A DNA stretch of 51,452 nt, taken from contig NZ_JAMXRZ010000011.1 of the NCBI RefSeq assembly GCF_024124375.1, positions 1 to 51,452 of the forward strand, read 5' to 3'. The stretch comes from Klenkia sp. PcliD-1-E. GTDB taxonomy: Bacteria > Actinomycetota > Actinomycetes > Mycobacteriales > Geodermatophilaceae. The notes under the pieces are model-generated. The model was not told where the DNA came from. It worked only from the letters and a program-made list of their open reading frames with translations, and did not search any database. This document shows, one piece after another, positions 15,663-24,817 of this stretch (its first letter is position 1; each line of letters opens with the position of its first letter). A program made the translations under genes and the position numbers.

Positions 15663-16847
15663 TCAGCGGGCGGGTGCGGGGGCGCTCGGGCGGCCGGCGG
15701 GGCGCTGGACGAAGCAGCAGCTCGCCGGGCAGTTGGTGCCCAGCCGGGGCTCGCCACCGGCGCGGCGCTCGGCCAGGAGCTCGACCAGCGACCGGACGAA
15801 CGCCGGGTGGGTGCCCGCCGTCCCCGCGCGGGCGAAGGCCAGGCCGAGCTCCTGCGCGGTCTCCTCGGCCTCGTTGTCCAGGTCCCAGATCACCTCGAGG
15901 TGGTCGGAGATGAACCCGACCGGGAACACCACGACCGCCTTCTCCCCCGCGGCCGCCAGCGCCCGCAGGTGGTCGTTGACGTCGGGCTCCAGCCACGGGA
16001 CCGACGGCGGGCCGGACCGGGACTGCCAGACCAGGTCGAACCCGCGCCCCGGCGCGACCCGGTCGACGACCAGCCGGGCTGCCGTCTCCAGCTCGCGCTC
16101 GTAGGTGTGGCCCTGCGGCCCGGCGACCGCGGCCATCGCGTCGGGGATGGAGTGCGCGGTGGCCACCAGCCGGGCGCCGTCCCGCAGGTCCTCGGGCAGC
16201 TGCGCGAGCGCGGCGGCGAGGGCGTCGGCGTTGGCCTGCACGAAGCCGTCGGCGTCGTAGTAGTGCGGCAGCTTCTCCGCCGTGGGCCCGGTGAGGCCCT
16301 GCGGATCCGACTCCAACGCGACCCGGGCCCGGGCGACGTCCTCGTGGTACTGCCGGCAGCCGGAGAACGAGGCGTAGGCCGAGGTGGCCAGCACGTAGGC
16401 GTGCTCGACGCCGTCGGCGGCCATCTCGCGCCAGACGTCCTCGACGTAGGGCGCCCAGTTGCGGTTGCCCCAGTAGACCGGCAGGTCGACGCCGGCGTCC
16501 CGGAGGGCGGAGACCAGCGCCTTGTTCTGCTCGTTGATCGGGCTGACGCCGTCGAAGTGGTGGTAGTGCTCGGCGACGCTCTCCAGCCGCTCCCGCGGGA
16601 TGCCGCGACCGCGGGTCACGTTCTCCAGGAACGGCATCACCTGGTCGTGGCCCTCGGGCCCGCCGAAGCCGAGCACCAGCAGCGCCTCCCGCCGGCCCGC
16701 CGGAGCCGGCGCGGAACCCGGGACGACGCCGCCGTTGTTGCGGGCGGCGAGCGAGGGCTCCTCGTCCGGGCGCTGCCCGTCGGGGGTGATCGACACCCCG
16801 TCGGGGAGCGGGTGGGCGGGCCGGGCAGGGAGGAGCTGTTCGGTCAC
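15663..16847 (-). CDS. hemH: Ferrochelatase (coproporphyrin type likely)
   Basis: A 394-residue iron chelatase inserting Fe2+ into the porphyrin late in haem synthesis. The core starts ALLVLGFGGPEGHDQVMPFL at about residue 55, with DGVSPINEQNKAL, PVYWGNRNWAPYVEDVW, the metal-site region LVATAHSIPDAM and late VVFPVGFISDHLEVIWDLD. The C-terminal GTNCPASCCF supplies cysteines of the [2Fe-2S] cluster known in actinobacterial ferrochelatases. Actinobacteria mostly use the coproporphyrin-dependent route, so CpfC is the likely form. The gene follows inhA on the same strand by 7 nt. An N-terminal extension of about 50 residues precedes the core. Confidence 0.95.
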   Translation of the reverse strand: MTEQLLPARPAHPLPDGVSITPDGQRPDEEPSLAARNNGGVVPGSAPAPAGRREALLVLGFGGPEGHDQVMPFLENVTRGRGIPRERLESVAEHYHHFDGVSPINEQNKALVSALRDAGVDLPVYWGNRNWAPYVEDVWREMAADGVEHAYVLATSAYASFSGCRQYHEDVARARVALESDPQGLTGPTAEKLPHYYDADGFVQANADALAAALAQLPEDLRDGARLVATAHSIPDAMAAVAGPQGHTYERELETAARLVVDRVAPGRGFDLVWQSRSGPPSVPWLEPDVNDHLRALAAAGEKAVVVFPVGFISDHLEVIWDLDNEAEETAQELGLAFARAGTAGTHPAFVRSLVELLAERRAGGEPRLGTNCPASCCFVQRPAGRPSAPAPAR

Positions 16848-16854
16848 CGCCCAG

Positions 16855-17631
16855 TCATACCCCGACGGCGTGGAACCCGCCGTCCACGTGCACGATCTCA
16901 CCCGTCGTCGCGGGGAACCAGTCGCTGAGCAGTGCCACGATCGCCTTGCCGGAGGGTTCGGTGTCGGTGACCGACCAGCCCAGCGGCGCCTTGCCCTCCC
17001 AGGCCTCCTCGAACTGCTTGCTGCCCGGGATCGACTTCATCGCCATGGTGCGCAGCGGGCCGGCGGCGACCAGGTTCACCCGGACGCCGTCCGGGCCGAG
17101 CTCGCGCGCCAGGTAGCGCGAGGTGGACTCCAGCCCGGCCTTGGCCGCACCCATCCAGCCGTAGACCGGCCACGCGACCGTGGCGTCGAAGGTCAGCCCG
17201 ACCACCGAGGCCGTGTCGCCGAACAGCGGCCGGCAGGCCTGGGTGAGCGAGGCCAGCGACCACGTCGACACCTGGAACGCGGTGGCCGCGTGCTCCCAGG
17301 CGACCTCGGCGAACCCGTCGCCCATCGCCTCCTGCGGGGCGAACCCGATGGAGTGCACGACGCCGTCGAGCTGCGCGCCCTCGGGCAGCACCTCGCGCAG
17401 CCGGTCGGCCAGCGTCGACAGGTGCTCGGTGTTCGTCACGTCGAGCTCGACGACGGCGGCCTCCTGCGGGAGCCGCTTGGCGATCCGCTGGCACAGGCTC
17501 AGCGCCCGCCCGAAGTTGGACAGGACGACGGTGGCGCCCTGCTCCTGCGCGATCCGTGCCGCCGAGAAGGCGATCGACGCCTCCGTCAGCACGCCGGCGA
17601 CCAGGACCGTCTTGCCCTCGAGGATGCCCAT
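16855..17631 (-). CDS. inhA: Enoyl-ACP reductase (NADH), InhA/FabI type
   Basis: A 258-residue FAS-II enoyl reductase. It begins MGILEGKTVLVAGVLTEASI with the NAD-binding glycine region, and has LDVTNTEHLSTLADRLREVL, GVVHSIGFAPQEAMGDGF, VGLTFDATVAWPVYGWMGAA with the catalytic Tyr, KAGLESTSRYLARELGPDGV with the Lys, and a substrate-binding stretch RTMAMKSIPGSKQFEEAW. The residues match mycobacterial InhA more than E. coli FabI. It is sandwiched between fabG (2 nt upstream) and hemH, the same order as mabA-inhA-hemZ in Mycobacterium. Confidence 0.94.
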   Translation of the reverse strand: MGILEGKTVLVAGVLTEASIAFSAARIAQEQGATVVLSNFGRALSLCQRIAKRLPQEAAVVELDVTNTEHLSTLADRLREVLPEGAQLDGVVHSIGFAPQEAMGDGFAEVAWEHAATAFQVSTWSLASLTQACRPLFGDTASVVGLTFDATVAWPVYGWMGAAKAGLESTSRYLARELGPDGVRVNLVAAGPLRTMAMKSIPGSKQFEEAWEGKAPLGWSVTDTEPSGKAIVALLSDWFPATTGEIVHVDGGFHAVGV

Positions 17632-17633
17632 GC

Positions 17634-18377
<744 letters not shown>

Positions 18378-18415
18378 CTATCGGTGGCGGCGGGGGTCGC
18401 GCCGGGCCGGGCGGG

Positions 18416-19141
18416 CTACTGACCGGTAGGGACGGCGAGGTCGCGCAGGGCGTACCGGCGGTGGTCGACGTGCTCGCGCAGCAGCACCTCGTACGCGCGT
18501 CGGACCGTGGTGGCCAGCTCCCCCCGCTCGGTGTAGGGCACCAGCACCCGCGGCCGGTCGAGCTCGTCGTCCCGGGCGGCGGCGAAGACGGCCGTCACCC
18601 GGTCCAGGCTGGCGGAGAACAGCTCGACGACCTCGGGCCAGCCCGGGCGGGCCGCGGGGTCCAGGCCCAGCTCCGCGAACGTGCCGGGGCCGGTGTCCCC
18701 GGTGGGCAGGCCGAGCGGGGAGAAGGACCCGTCACCGGCGCCGAGCACCCGGCCGGCCCAGACGTCGGCGGCGAAGACCAGGTGCCGCAGGGTCTCGGTC
18801 ACCGACCACTCGTCGTCCACCCGCCGGTGCACGAGCTCGACGGGGACCTCGGCCACGGTGCCCCGCCAGAGGCGGTCGACGACGTCCCACGCGGCGCGCA
18901 GGTCGGCCGCCGTCCGGGCCTCGCGGACGGCGACCCGTTCGGGGAACCGGCGGTCGAGCTCGGCGTGCACGAAGCCGCTGACCTCCACCCCCTCGACGAC
19001 CAGCGAGCCGAGGTCGCCGGCGAAGGCGTCGATGCGGACGTCGTCGACCTCGCAGCCGACCAGCCGGGCCTCCCGCAGGTCGCACTCGACCAGCCGCAGG
19101 CCACGCAGGTCCGTGCCGGCGGCGACGCCCGCGATGTCCAC
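18416..19141 (-). CDS. DinB-like protein with pentapeptide-repeat-like N-terminus
   Basis: A 241-residue protein. Residues 1-45 (DLRGLRLVECDLREARLVGC, EVDDVRIDAF) follow an A(D/N)LxG-like five-residue rhythm. From about residue 75 to 190 is a DinB/YfiT-type four-helix bundle with VPVELVHRRVDDEWSVTETL, RHLVFAADVWAGRVLGAGDG and a late REHVDHRRYALRDL. The metal-type histidines are in RHLVFAADVW and EHVDHRRY. DinB-family enzymes include mycothiol- or bacillithiol-dependent transferases; the substrate here is unknown. It appears monocistronic. Confidence 0.8.
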   Translation of the reverse strand: MDIAGVAAGTDLRGLRLVECDLREARLVGCEVDDVRIDAFAGDLGSLVVEGVEVSGFVHAELDRRFPERVAVREARTAADLRAAWDVVDRLWRGTVAEVPVELVHRRVDDEWSVTETLRHLVFAADVWAGRVLGAGDGSFSPLGLPTGDTGPGTFAELGLDPAARPGWPEVVELFSASLDRVTAVFAAARDDELDRPRVLVPYTERGELATTVRRAYEVLLREHVDHRRYALRDLAVPTGQ

Positions 19142-19174
19142 CCGGCCATCCTGGCGCGGCCCGGCCGCGGCGGT

Positions 19175-19525
19175 CTACCGCTCGTCGTACCGCAGCGCGG
19201 CCAGGCAGACCGCGCCCCACAGTGCCGCGGACCCGACCGTCTTCGCCCACGTGCCCCGGCCGCGCAGGGCCACCCCGAGGACGGCGGCGTCGCCCCAGTC
19301 GCTGGCCACCCGCGCCCCCACCGCAGCGCGGCGGGCGGCACCGGCGGGGGCCAGCACCATGGCCAGCCCGATGGCGGTGTCGCGCACCCCGATCAGCCGG
19401 GTGAGGGTGCGGGCGTCGCGGTTGCGGGCCATCCCCGCGGGCCGCTGGAGCAGCTCCGGGCGGACGGCGACGGCGACGGAGTAGGCGGCGGTGGCGGCGC
19501 CGGTCAGGGTGGTCAGAGCGGGCAC
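19175..19525 (-). CDS. Small membrane protein
   Basis: A 116-residue protein from GTG 19525, which has GGAGG at proper spacing. Hydrophobic stretches at about residues 3-20, 47-62, 75-85 and 97-112 suggest three to four membrane segments. It contains ARTLTRLIGVRDTAIGLAMV, a pattern seen in actinobacterial DUF4267-like small membrane proteins, though this link is tentative. A GGGGTAGGGG element at 19585-19594 (minus strand) lies about 60 nt upstream and could be a SigF-type -10. No function is known. Confidence 0.6.
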   Translation of the reverse strand: MPALTTLTGAATAAYSVAVAVRPELLQRPAGMARNRDARTLTRLIGVRDTAIGLAMVLAPAGAARRAAVGARVASDWGDAAVLGVALRGRGTWAKTVGSAALWGAVCLAALRYDER

Positions 19526-19611
19526 GGGGTCCTCCGGGGTGGGGTGGGGCCAGGGGTGCCCGCCGGCTGGAGCACCCCGCGCCCCTACCCCGGACCGGGC
19601 ACACTCGACGC

Positions 19612-19884
19612 GTGGCGGGTCTGGTGCGGCTGGTGAACACCTCGGGCCGGGGCGTGCTGTGCCTGGCGGGGGACGTCGACGCCGCCGTGGTGGCCGATTT
19701 CCACGCCCGGTACGGCCGTGAGCCGGTGCCGGTGGACGCCGTCGACACCGGCTCGGTGACCCGCCTGTCCGAGGCTGCGCTGGACCTGGTGCTGGACCAC
19801 GTGCGGGCCGGTGAGCTGCGCGGCCGGGAGGTGCCGGTGCTGCGCACACCACGCGCGGTGGCGGGGTCTGCGCAGGCCGGTTGA
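19612..19884 (+). CDS. Small STAS-like protein
   Basis: A 90-residue protein from GTG 19612. LVNTSGRGVLCLAGDVDAAV resembles the first strands of STAS domains, and VDTGSVTRLSEAALDLVLDH aligns by eye with the phosphorylation-loop helix (LSEAAL corresponds to LGSAGL in the antagonist at 8920). It is shorter than a standard STAS domain (about 100-110 residues). It may be a minimal anti-sigma antagonist feeding the same network, but this is inference from short similarity. Confidence 0.5.
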   Translation: MAGLVRLVNTSGRGVLCLAGDVDAAVVADFHARYGREPVPVDAVDTGSVTRLSEAALDLVLDHVRAGELRGREVPVLRTPRAVAGSAQAG

Positions 19885-19932
19885 GCAGTCCTACCCGGTC
19901 GGCCGGGTCAGCCGCCGGGCAGGGTCGCTGCC

Positions 19933-20226
19933 ATGACGACGAACCCGATGAAGAACAAGAACACCGCTGCCTTCTTCGCCCAGGCCGCGATCGCCTTCGG
20001 GACCAGCGCGGTGGGCCTGCTGGTCGGCATCGCCTACCTGCCGCTGGACGTCTGGCAGCGTCTGTTCCTCGGCATGACCGGCCTGTTCGTGATCACGTCG
20101 TCGTTCACGCTGGCGAAGGTCGTCCGCGACGCGCAGGAGGGCTCGACGGTGCTGTCGCGCATCGACGAGGCCCGGCTGGAGCGGATGCTCGCCGAGCACG
20201 ACCCCTACCGCACCCCCCAGCTCTGA
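19933..20226 (+). CDS. YiaA/YiaB two-helix domain membrane protein
   Basis: A 97-residue inner-membrane protein. Two hydrophobic helices (AAFFAQAAIAFGTSAVGLLV with GIAYLP, and LFLGMTGLFVITSSFTLAKV) with the family's charged connector YLPLDVWQR form the YiaAB domain. The C-terminal tail (EARLERMLAEHDPYRTPQL) is cytoplasmic. The family is widespread and of unknown function. It is convergent with the DAHP synthase gene; a small TCACCG/CGGTGA hairpin lies at 20249-20261. Confidence 0.85.
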   Translation: MTTNPMKNKNTAAFFAQAAIAFGTSAVGLLVGIAYLPLDVWQRLFLGMTGLFVITSSFTLAKVVRDAQEGSTVLSRIDEARLERMLAEHDPYRTPQL

Positions 20227-20280
20227 CCGACCCGCGCCGAGTGACAGCTCACCGTCGGTGATCCGGCCGAGGGGGCGCGC

Positions 20281-21510
20281 TCAGCTGTCGCTCGATGCGC
20301 GGCGGGCGCGGGTGGCGGCAGCCAGCTCGGCGAACAGGTCCTCGGTGGTGGCGAGGTCGACGCAGGCGTCGGTGACGCTCTGGCCGTAGGTCAGCGAGCC
20401 CGGGTCGGCGCGGTCGAGGTCCTGCCGGCCGGCCACCAGGTTGCTCTCCACCATGACGCCCCGGATGCCCTGCTCCCCACCGGCGACCTGCCCGGCCAGG
20501 TCGCGGACCACCTGCACCTGCCGGACGTGGTCCTTGCCGCTGTTGCCGTGCGAGGCGTCCACCACCAGCACCTCGGGCAACCCGCGCGCGGCCAGGCGGC
20601 GCTTGGTGTCGGCCACGTGCGCCGGCGAGTAGTTGGGCCCGTCGGCGTCCCCGCGCAGGATCACGTGGCCGGTGTCGTTGCCCGTCGTCCCCAGCTGTGC
20701 GGAGACCCCGTGGCGGTCGACACCGAGGAACTCGTGCGGCGCCCGCGCGGAGATGACCGCGGAGACGGCGACGTCGATCGAGCCCTCGGGCGAGTTCTTG
20801 AACCCGACCACCGACGAGAACCCGGACACGCGCTCGCGGGCGGTCTGGTCGGTGACGTTGCGGGCACCGACGCCGTTGTAGGTGACCAGGCCGTCGACGT
20901 ACTGCGGGGTGAGGGCGTTCAGCGGCTCGGCGGCGACCGGGACGCCGAGGGCGGTGATCTCGGCCATCAGCATCCGGGTGGCCACCAGCCCGACGCCGAT
21001 CCGGCTGGACCCGTCCAGGAACGGGTCGTAGGCGAAGCCCTTCCAGTCGACCTCGGTGCGCGGCTTCTCCGTGTAGGTGCGCATCACGATCTCCAGGTCC
21101 GCGGCGTGCCGCTCCCGCATCCGGGCCAGGAACGCGGCGTACTCCAGCGCGGCCACCGGGTCGTGGATCGAGCACGGGCCGGCGATGACGGCGAGCCGGT
21201 CGTCCTCCCCCCGCACGATCGCCGCGACCGCCCGCCGTCCGGCCCGGGTGGTCGCCGCGGACTCCGCGGTCAGCGGCACCAGCGCCGCCACCGCGGCCGG
21301 GGTGACGACGGCGCTGGCGCCGGTGATCCGGGCGTCCACCAGGTCGCCGGGGTCGACCGCGGCCCCGGGCGCGATGCCCAGCAGCGCGTGGACGGCGGGC
21401 AGCAGCTCGGCGTGCGCTGCGTCGACCCGCTCGTTGACCCGCTGCTGCACCCCCAGCAGCGCGTCGGCGATCCGGGTCGCGGTGGGCAGGAGCTGGTCGG
21501 GCGTGGGCAC
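20281..21510 (-). CDS. 3-deoxy-7-phosphoheptulonate (DAHP) synthase, class I alpha type
   Basis: A 409-residue enzyme condensing PEP and erythrose-4-phosphate, the first shikimate step. The core is AroF/G/H-like: RLAVIAGPCSIHDPVAALEY, IVMRTYTEKPRTEVDWKGFA with YDP, AAEPLNALTPQYVDGLVTY, VGFKNSPEGSIDVAVSAVI, VLVVDASHGNSGKDHVRQVQ and GVMVESNLVAGRQDL. It has an N-terminal extension of about 75 residues compared with E. coli AroG. Most actinobacteria carry the unrelated class II enzyme, so this may be an additional or specialised isozyme. GTG 21510 chosen; divergent from the MFS gene. Confidence 0.93.
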   Translation of the reverse strand: MPTPDQLLPTATRIADALLGVQQRVNERVDAAHAELLPAVHALLGIAPGAAVDPGDLVDARITGASAVVTPAAVAALVPLTAESAATTRAGRRAVAAIVRGEDDRLAVIAGPCSIHDPVAALEYAAFLARMRERHAADLEIVMRTYTEKPRTEVDWKGFAYDPFLDGSSRIGVGLVATRMLMAEITALGVPVAAEPLNALTPQYVDGLVTYNGVGARNVTDQTARERVSGFSSVVGFKNSPEGSIDVAVSAVISARAPHEFLGVDRHGVSAQLGTTGNDTGHVILRGDADGPNYSPAHVADTKRRLAARGLPEVLVVDASHGNSGKDHVRQVQVVRDLAGQVAGGEQGIRGVMVESNLVAGRQDLDRADPGSLTYGQSVTDACVDLATTEDLFAELAAATRARRASSDS

Positions 21511-21572
21511 GGGCCGCGAGGCTACCGGGACCGGGCCGCTTGCCCTGCGCAACGACCTGGGAGCCTGGGGCC

Positions 21573-22970
21573 GTGACCGCCGCTCCCCCGTCCCGCGGTC
21601 TGGTGCCGGTGCTGCTGTTCGTGGGCACGGTCGTCGCGGTCATCAGCAGCCTGGGCGCGCCGCTGATCCCCTCGATTGCGGCCTCGACGGGGGCGCCGCT
21701 GCCCGACGCGCAGTGGGCGCTCACGGTCACCCTGCTCGTCGGGGCGGTCGCGACGCCGGTGGTCGGCCGCCTCGGCGACGGCCCACGACGGCGGGGGGTC
21801 GTCCTCGCCGTCCTCGCCGTGGTCACCCTCGGCGGCGTGCTGGCGGCCCTGCCGCTGGGCCTGGGGTGGCTGGTCGCCGGTCGCGGGCTGCAGGGCGTCG
21901 GGCTCGGCCTGACGCCCCTGGCGATCGCCACGGCCCGCGAGGCGCTGCAGGGCGACCGGCAGCGGTCCACGGTGGCCGCCCTGTCGATCACCGTCGTCGC
22001 CGGTCTGGGGCTGGGCTACCCGCTCGCCGGGCTGGTCGCGGAGCTCGGCGGCGTGCACGCCGCCTTCTGGGCCGGCGCCGCCGTGAGCGCCACGGCCCTG
22101 GTGGCCGCGGCCCTCGCGCTGCCGCCCTCCCGCGTGGTGTCGGGCCGCCCCCTCGACGCGGTCGGCGCCGTGCTGCTCGGCGCGGGGCTTGCCGGTGCGC
22201 TGCTCGCCCTCGACCAGGGGCGGGCCTGGGGCTGGACGTCGCCGCTGACCTGGGGCCTGGCCGCGGGCTCGGTCCTGGTGCTGGCGTGCTGGGGCCGGTG
22301 GGAGCTGCGCACGCCCGCGCCCCTGGTCGACCTCCGGCTCGCCCGCGGGCGCGTCGCCGCCACGGCGCACTCCGCGGCCCTCCTGGTCGGGTTCTCCAAC
22401 TACCTGCTGCTCGTCTCGGTGCCCGTGCTCGTGCAGGCCCCGCGGGCGGGCGGCCCCGGTCTCGGCGGCTCCGTCCTGGTCGCCGGCCTGGCCCTGCTGC
22501 CGTTCTCGGCCGCCAGCGTGCTGGGTGGGCGGCTGGCCCGGGTGCTGGCCGACCGTGCCGGCCGCTTCGTGGTCCTGCCGGTCGCCGCCCTGGTCCAGGC
22601 GGGCGCCTTCGTCCTGTTCGGCCTGCTGCGCGCCGAGCTCTGGCAGGTGTTCCTCGTCATGGGCGTGGCCGGCCTCGGGGTGGGTGCGGCGTTCGCGGCC
22701 TTCCCGGCCCTGGTCCTGTCGACCGTGCCGCCGTCGGAGACCGGCAGCGCCACGAGCCTGAACCAGGTCCTGCGCTACGTGGGGTTCGCCGTCGGTAGCG
22801 CGGTGGCCGCCACCGTCCTGGCTGCCGCGACGGCCGGCGGAGCCACCGAGCCCGGGTCCGGGGGCTACGTCGCGATCGCCGTCGTGGGTGCGGCGGTGTG
22901 CCTCGTGACCGCCGTCGTCGCCTGGCTCCTGCCCGTGCGCAGCGGAGGGCAGGTCCCGGTCGGCCGTTGA
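21573..22970 (+). CDS. MFS transporter, DHA2-like drug exporter
   Basis: A 465-residue polytopic protein with 12-14 hydrophobic segments. The loop 2-3 motif appears as VVGRLGDGPRRRGVVLAVLA, and motif C-like GLGYPLAGLVAELGGVHAAF is in segment 5. Segment spacing is that of EmrB/QacA-type proton-driven efflux pumps. A late LSTVPPSETGSATSLNQVLR is typical of the family. GTG 21573 is the family-like start. The gene ends 4 bp before a TetR-type operator and is followed by an SDR and a TetR gene, but the operator lies downstream of it, so it is not obviously controlled by it. Confidence 0.88.
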   Translation: MTAAPPSRGLVPVLLFVGTVVAVISSLGAPLIPSIAASTGAPLPDAQWALTVTLLVGAVATPVVGRLGDGPRRRGVVLAVLAVVTLGGVLAALPLGLGWLVAGRGLQGVGLGLTPLAIATAREALQGDRQRSTVAALSITVVAGLGLGYPLAGLVAELGGVHAAFWAGAAVSATALVAAALALPPSRVVSGRPLDAVGAVLLGAGLAGALLALDQGRAWGWTSPLTWGLAAGSVLVLACWGRWELRTPAPLVDLRLARGRVAATAHSAALLVGFSNYLLLVSVPVLVQAPRAGGPGLGGSVLVAGLALLPFSAASVLGGRLARVLADRAGRFVVLPVAALVQAGAFVLFGLLRAELWQVFLVMGVAGLGVGAAFAAFPALVLSTVPPSETGSATSLNQVLRYVGFAVGSAVAATVLAAATAGGATEPGSGGYVAIAVVGAAVCLVTAVVAWLLPVRSGGQVPVGR

Positions 22971-22974
22971 ATTC

Positions 22975-23022
22975 TTGACTGGTCGGTCCCGAACGAAGGT
23001 AAGTTCGGGACCGTTCAGTCAA
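22975..23022. promoter_or_regulatory. TetR-type operator overlapping a promoter
   Basis: Arms at 22975-22994 and 23003-23022 match at 18 of 20 positions as an inverted repeat, with an 8-bp spacer. The left arm contains TTGACT (-35-like) and TAAGTT at 23000-23005 could be the -10. It lies 21 bp before the SDR start and 0.8 kb before the TetR gene of the same operon, which is classic autoregulatory geometry. Confidence 0.8.
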
Positions 23023-23043
23023 CAACCCGTGGAGGAGACCACC

Positions 23044-23793
23044 ATGACCGCAGTGCTGACCGGGAAGACCGCCCTCGTGACCGGCGGGACGTCGGGGATC
23101 GGGCTGGCCGTCGTCCGCCGGTTCGTCGCCGAGGGCGCCCACGTCGTCGTCACCGGACGGCGGCAGGCCCAGCTCGACGCCGTCGCGGCCGAGCTCGGGG
23201 ACGCGGTGACCGTCGTCCGCGCCGACGCCTCGGTGCCGGCCGACGTGCGGGCGCTGTTCGAGGTCGTCGCCCGGCGCGGCACCGGGCTGGACGTCGTGCA
23301 CGTCAACGCCGGCAACGGGGAGCTCAAGCCGCTGGCCGAGGTCACCCCCGAGGACGTCGACACCGCCCTGGCCACCAACGTGCGCGGGACCGTCCTCACC
23401 GTGCAGGGTGCGGTGCCGCACCTGGTCGCCGGCGCCGCCGTCGTCGTCACCGGGTCCACCGCGGCGTCGGGCACCGAACGCTCGTTCGGGCTGTACGGCG
23501 GGTCCAAGGCCGCGATCGCCGCGATGACCCGTACCTGGGCGGCCGAGCTGGCCCCGCGCGGTGTGCGGATCAACACCGTCGTCCCCGGACCGACCGAGAC
23601 GCCCGGCCTCACGGGCCTCGTCCCGGACGGCGGAGGGGACGCGTTCGTCCGGCAGTTCGCCGCGGGGATGCCCTTCGGGCGGGTGCTGCGCCCCGAGGAG
23701 GTCGCCGCCGCCGTCCTGTTCCTGGTCTCCGACCAGAGCTCGGGCATGACCGGCAGCGAGCTGCTCGTCGACGGCGGCGCCTCGATCGCCTGA
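23044..23793 (+). CDS. Short-chain dehydrogenase/reductase (TetR-controlled)
   Basis: A 249-residue classical SDR. LVTGGTSGIGLAVVRRFVAE is the NAD(P) glycine motif, VHVNAGNGELKPL the NAG motif, VVVTGSTAASGTERSFGLYG then GSKAAIA gives Ser-Tyr-Lys, and the C-terminus MTGSELLVDGGAS is standard. The substrate is unknown. ATG 23044 has GGAGGAG at 23031-23037; an in-frame ATG further upstream would run through the operator and was rejected. Operon with the TetR gene 48 nt downstream, and formerly probably with the quinone oxidoreductase gene. Confidence 0.9.
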   Translation: MTAVLTGKTALVTGGTSGIGLAVVRRFVAEGAHVVVTGRRQAQLDAVAAELGDAVTVVRADASVPADVRALFEVVARRGTGLDVVHVNAGNGELKPLAEVTPEDVDTALATNVRGTVLTVQGAVPHLVAGAAVVVTGSTAASGTERSFGLYGGSKAAIAAMTRTWAAELAPRGVRINTVVPGPTETPGLTGLVPDGGGDAFVRQFAAGMPFGRVLRPEEVAAAVLFLVSDQSSGMTGSELLVDGGASIA

Positions 23794-23841
23794 GGCAGCC
23801 GTGCCGCAGGATGGGCGCACCCCGGAACCAGGAGGACCCGC

Positions 23842-24471
23842 ATGGCACGACCCCGCACGTTCGACGAGGCGGACGTCGTCGCCCGCGCCCGGCGGGCCTT
23901 CGCCGAGACGGGCTTCGCCGGCACCTCGCTGGATGCGCTGCTGGAGGCGACGGGCCTGGCCCGGCAGAGCCTCTACAACGCCTTCGGCGGCAAGAAGGAG
24001 CTGTTTATGCGGGCGTTCCTGGCCGACACCGCCGAGGCCGTGGACGCCGTGGAGGACGTCCGGCACGGGTCGGACAGCCCGATCACCCGCATCCGGGCGC
24101 AGCTGGTGAAGGTCGCCGTGGAGCACGGCGGCGCCCAGGCCGCGCCGTCGCTGTTCACCAAGGCCGCCGTCGAGCTCGCCGGCCGGGACGAGGAGGTGAC
24201 CGCCACCGTGGCCGGCGCCTTCGAGTCCATGCGGACCCACTACGCGGCCTGCATCGCCGACGCCCAGGCCGCCGGGGAGGTCGACGCCGGGGCCGACGCG
24301 GCAGCGCTGGGCGCCTTCTTCGTCGCGGTCATCGAGGGCATGTCCACCCTGGGTGGCTCTGGCGCCACACGGGCCACGCTGCTGGAGATCGGCCTGGCCA
24401 GCATGGCGGCCATCCCGCTCACGCAGCGCGGGCAGGAGCAGCTGCGCGCCGGGGACGGCGACTGGTCCTGA
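23842..24471 (+). CDS. TetR/AcrR family transcriptional regulator
   Basis: A 209-residue repressor. The N-terminal TetR DNA-binding domain (ARRAFAETGFAGTSLDALLE, ATGLARQSLYNAFGGKKELF, about residues 15-55) is intact. The C-terminal ligand domain resembles the TetR_C group found with redox and solvent-stress genes. It probably binds the inverted repeat at 22975-23022 and represses its own SDR-TetR operon until an electrophilic or aromatic ligand appears (inference from the neighbouring reductases). AGGAGG precedes the ATG. Only 33 nt separate it from the truncated quinone oxidoreductase. Confidence 0.92.
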   Translation: MARPRTFDEADVVARARRAFAETGFAGTSLDALLEATGLARQSLYNAFGGKKELFMRAFLADTAEAVDAVEDVRHGSDSPITRIRAQLVKVAVEHGGAQAAPSLFTKAAVELAGRDEEVTATVAGAFESMRTHYAACIADAQAAGEVDAGADAAALGAFFVAVIEGMSTLGGSGATRATLLEIGLASMAAIPLTQRGQEQLRAGDGDWS

Positions 24472-24475
24472 CGGC

Positions 24476-24640
24476 CGGAGGGCTCGTCGCCTAGCGTCCG
24501 ACGCATGCGTGCTGTGCAGATCACCCGCTTCGGCGGTCCCGAGGTCCTCGACGTCGTCGACCTCCCCGACCCCGTCCCGGCCGACGGCCAGCAGCTGTAC
24601 CGGGTGCGCGCCTCAGGGGTGAACTACTCCGACACCCACC
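24476..24640 (+). repeat. Left copy of direct repeat flanking the island
   Basis: About 165 bp covering the leader and first 44 codons of a quinone oxidoreductase gene. It is repeated at 32076-32235. Over the coding part I count about seven mismatches in 132 bp; the leader is more diverged. The copies share CCTAGCGT in the leader and the start codon context. Confidence 0.85.
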
Positions 24641-24660
24641 ACCCCACGTCGGCCAACTGA
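24505..24660 (+). pseudogene. Truncated quinone oxidoreductase (5' fragment)
   Basis: The first 44 codons are nearly identical to the complete gene at 32102 (MRAVQITRFGGPEVLDVVDL ... VNYSDTH). The similarity then stops and seven foreign codons lead to TGA at 24658, giving a 51-residue open frame that lacks the nucleotide-binding domain and cannot be active. It lies directly behind the TetR gene, so this is probably the original operon position of the gene and the break marks the left junction of the island. Confidence 0.88.
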
Positions 24661-24817
24661 CCTGACGCGGTACCACCGGGCGACCGGCTTGCAGCCCTCG
24701 CGGCTGGTAGCCCGGTCGTCACGTCGCGTCTCCGCTTGCCGAAACATGAGACTCCAGGCAGGGGTCGCAGGCATCCGACCGTGGCCGCATTGCCGGCTCA
24801 TCGCAGATGAGCCCCTA

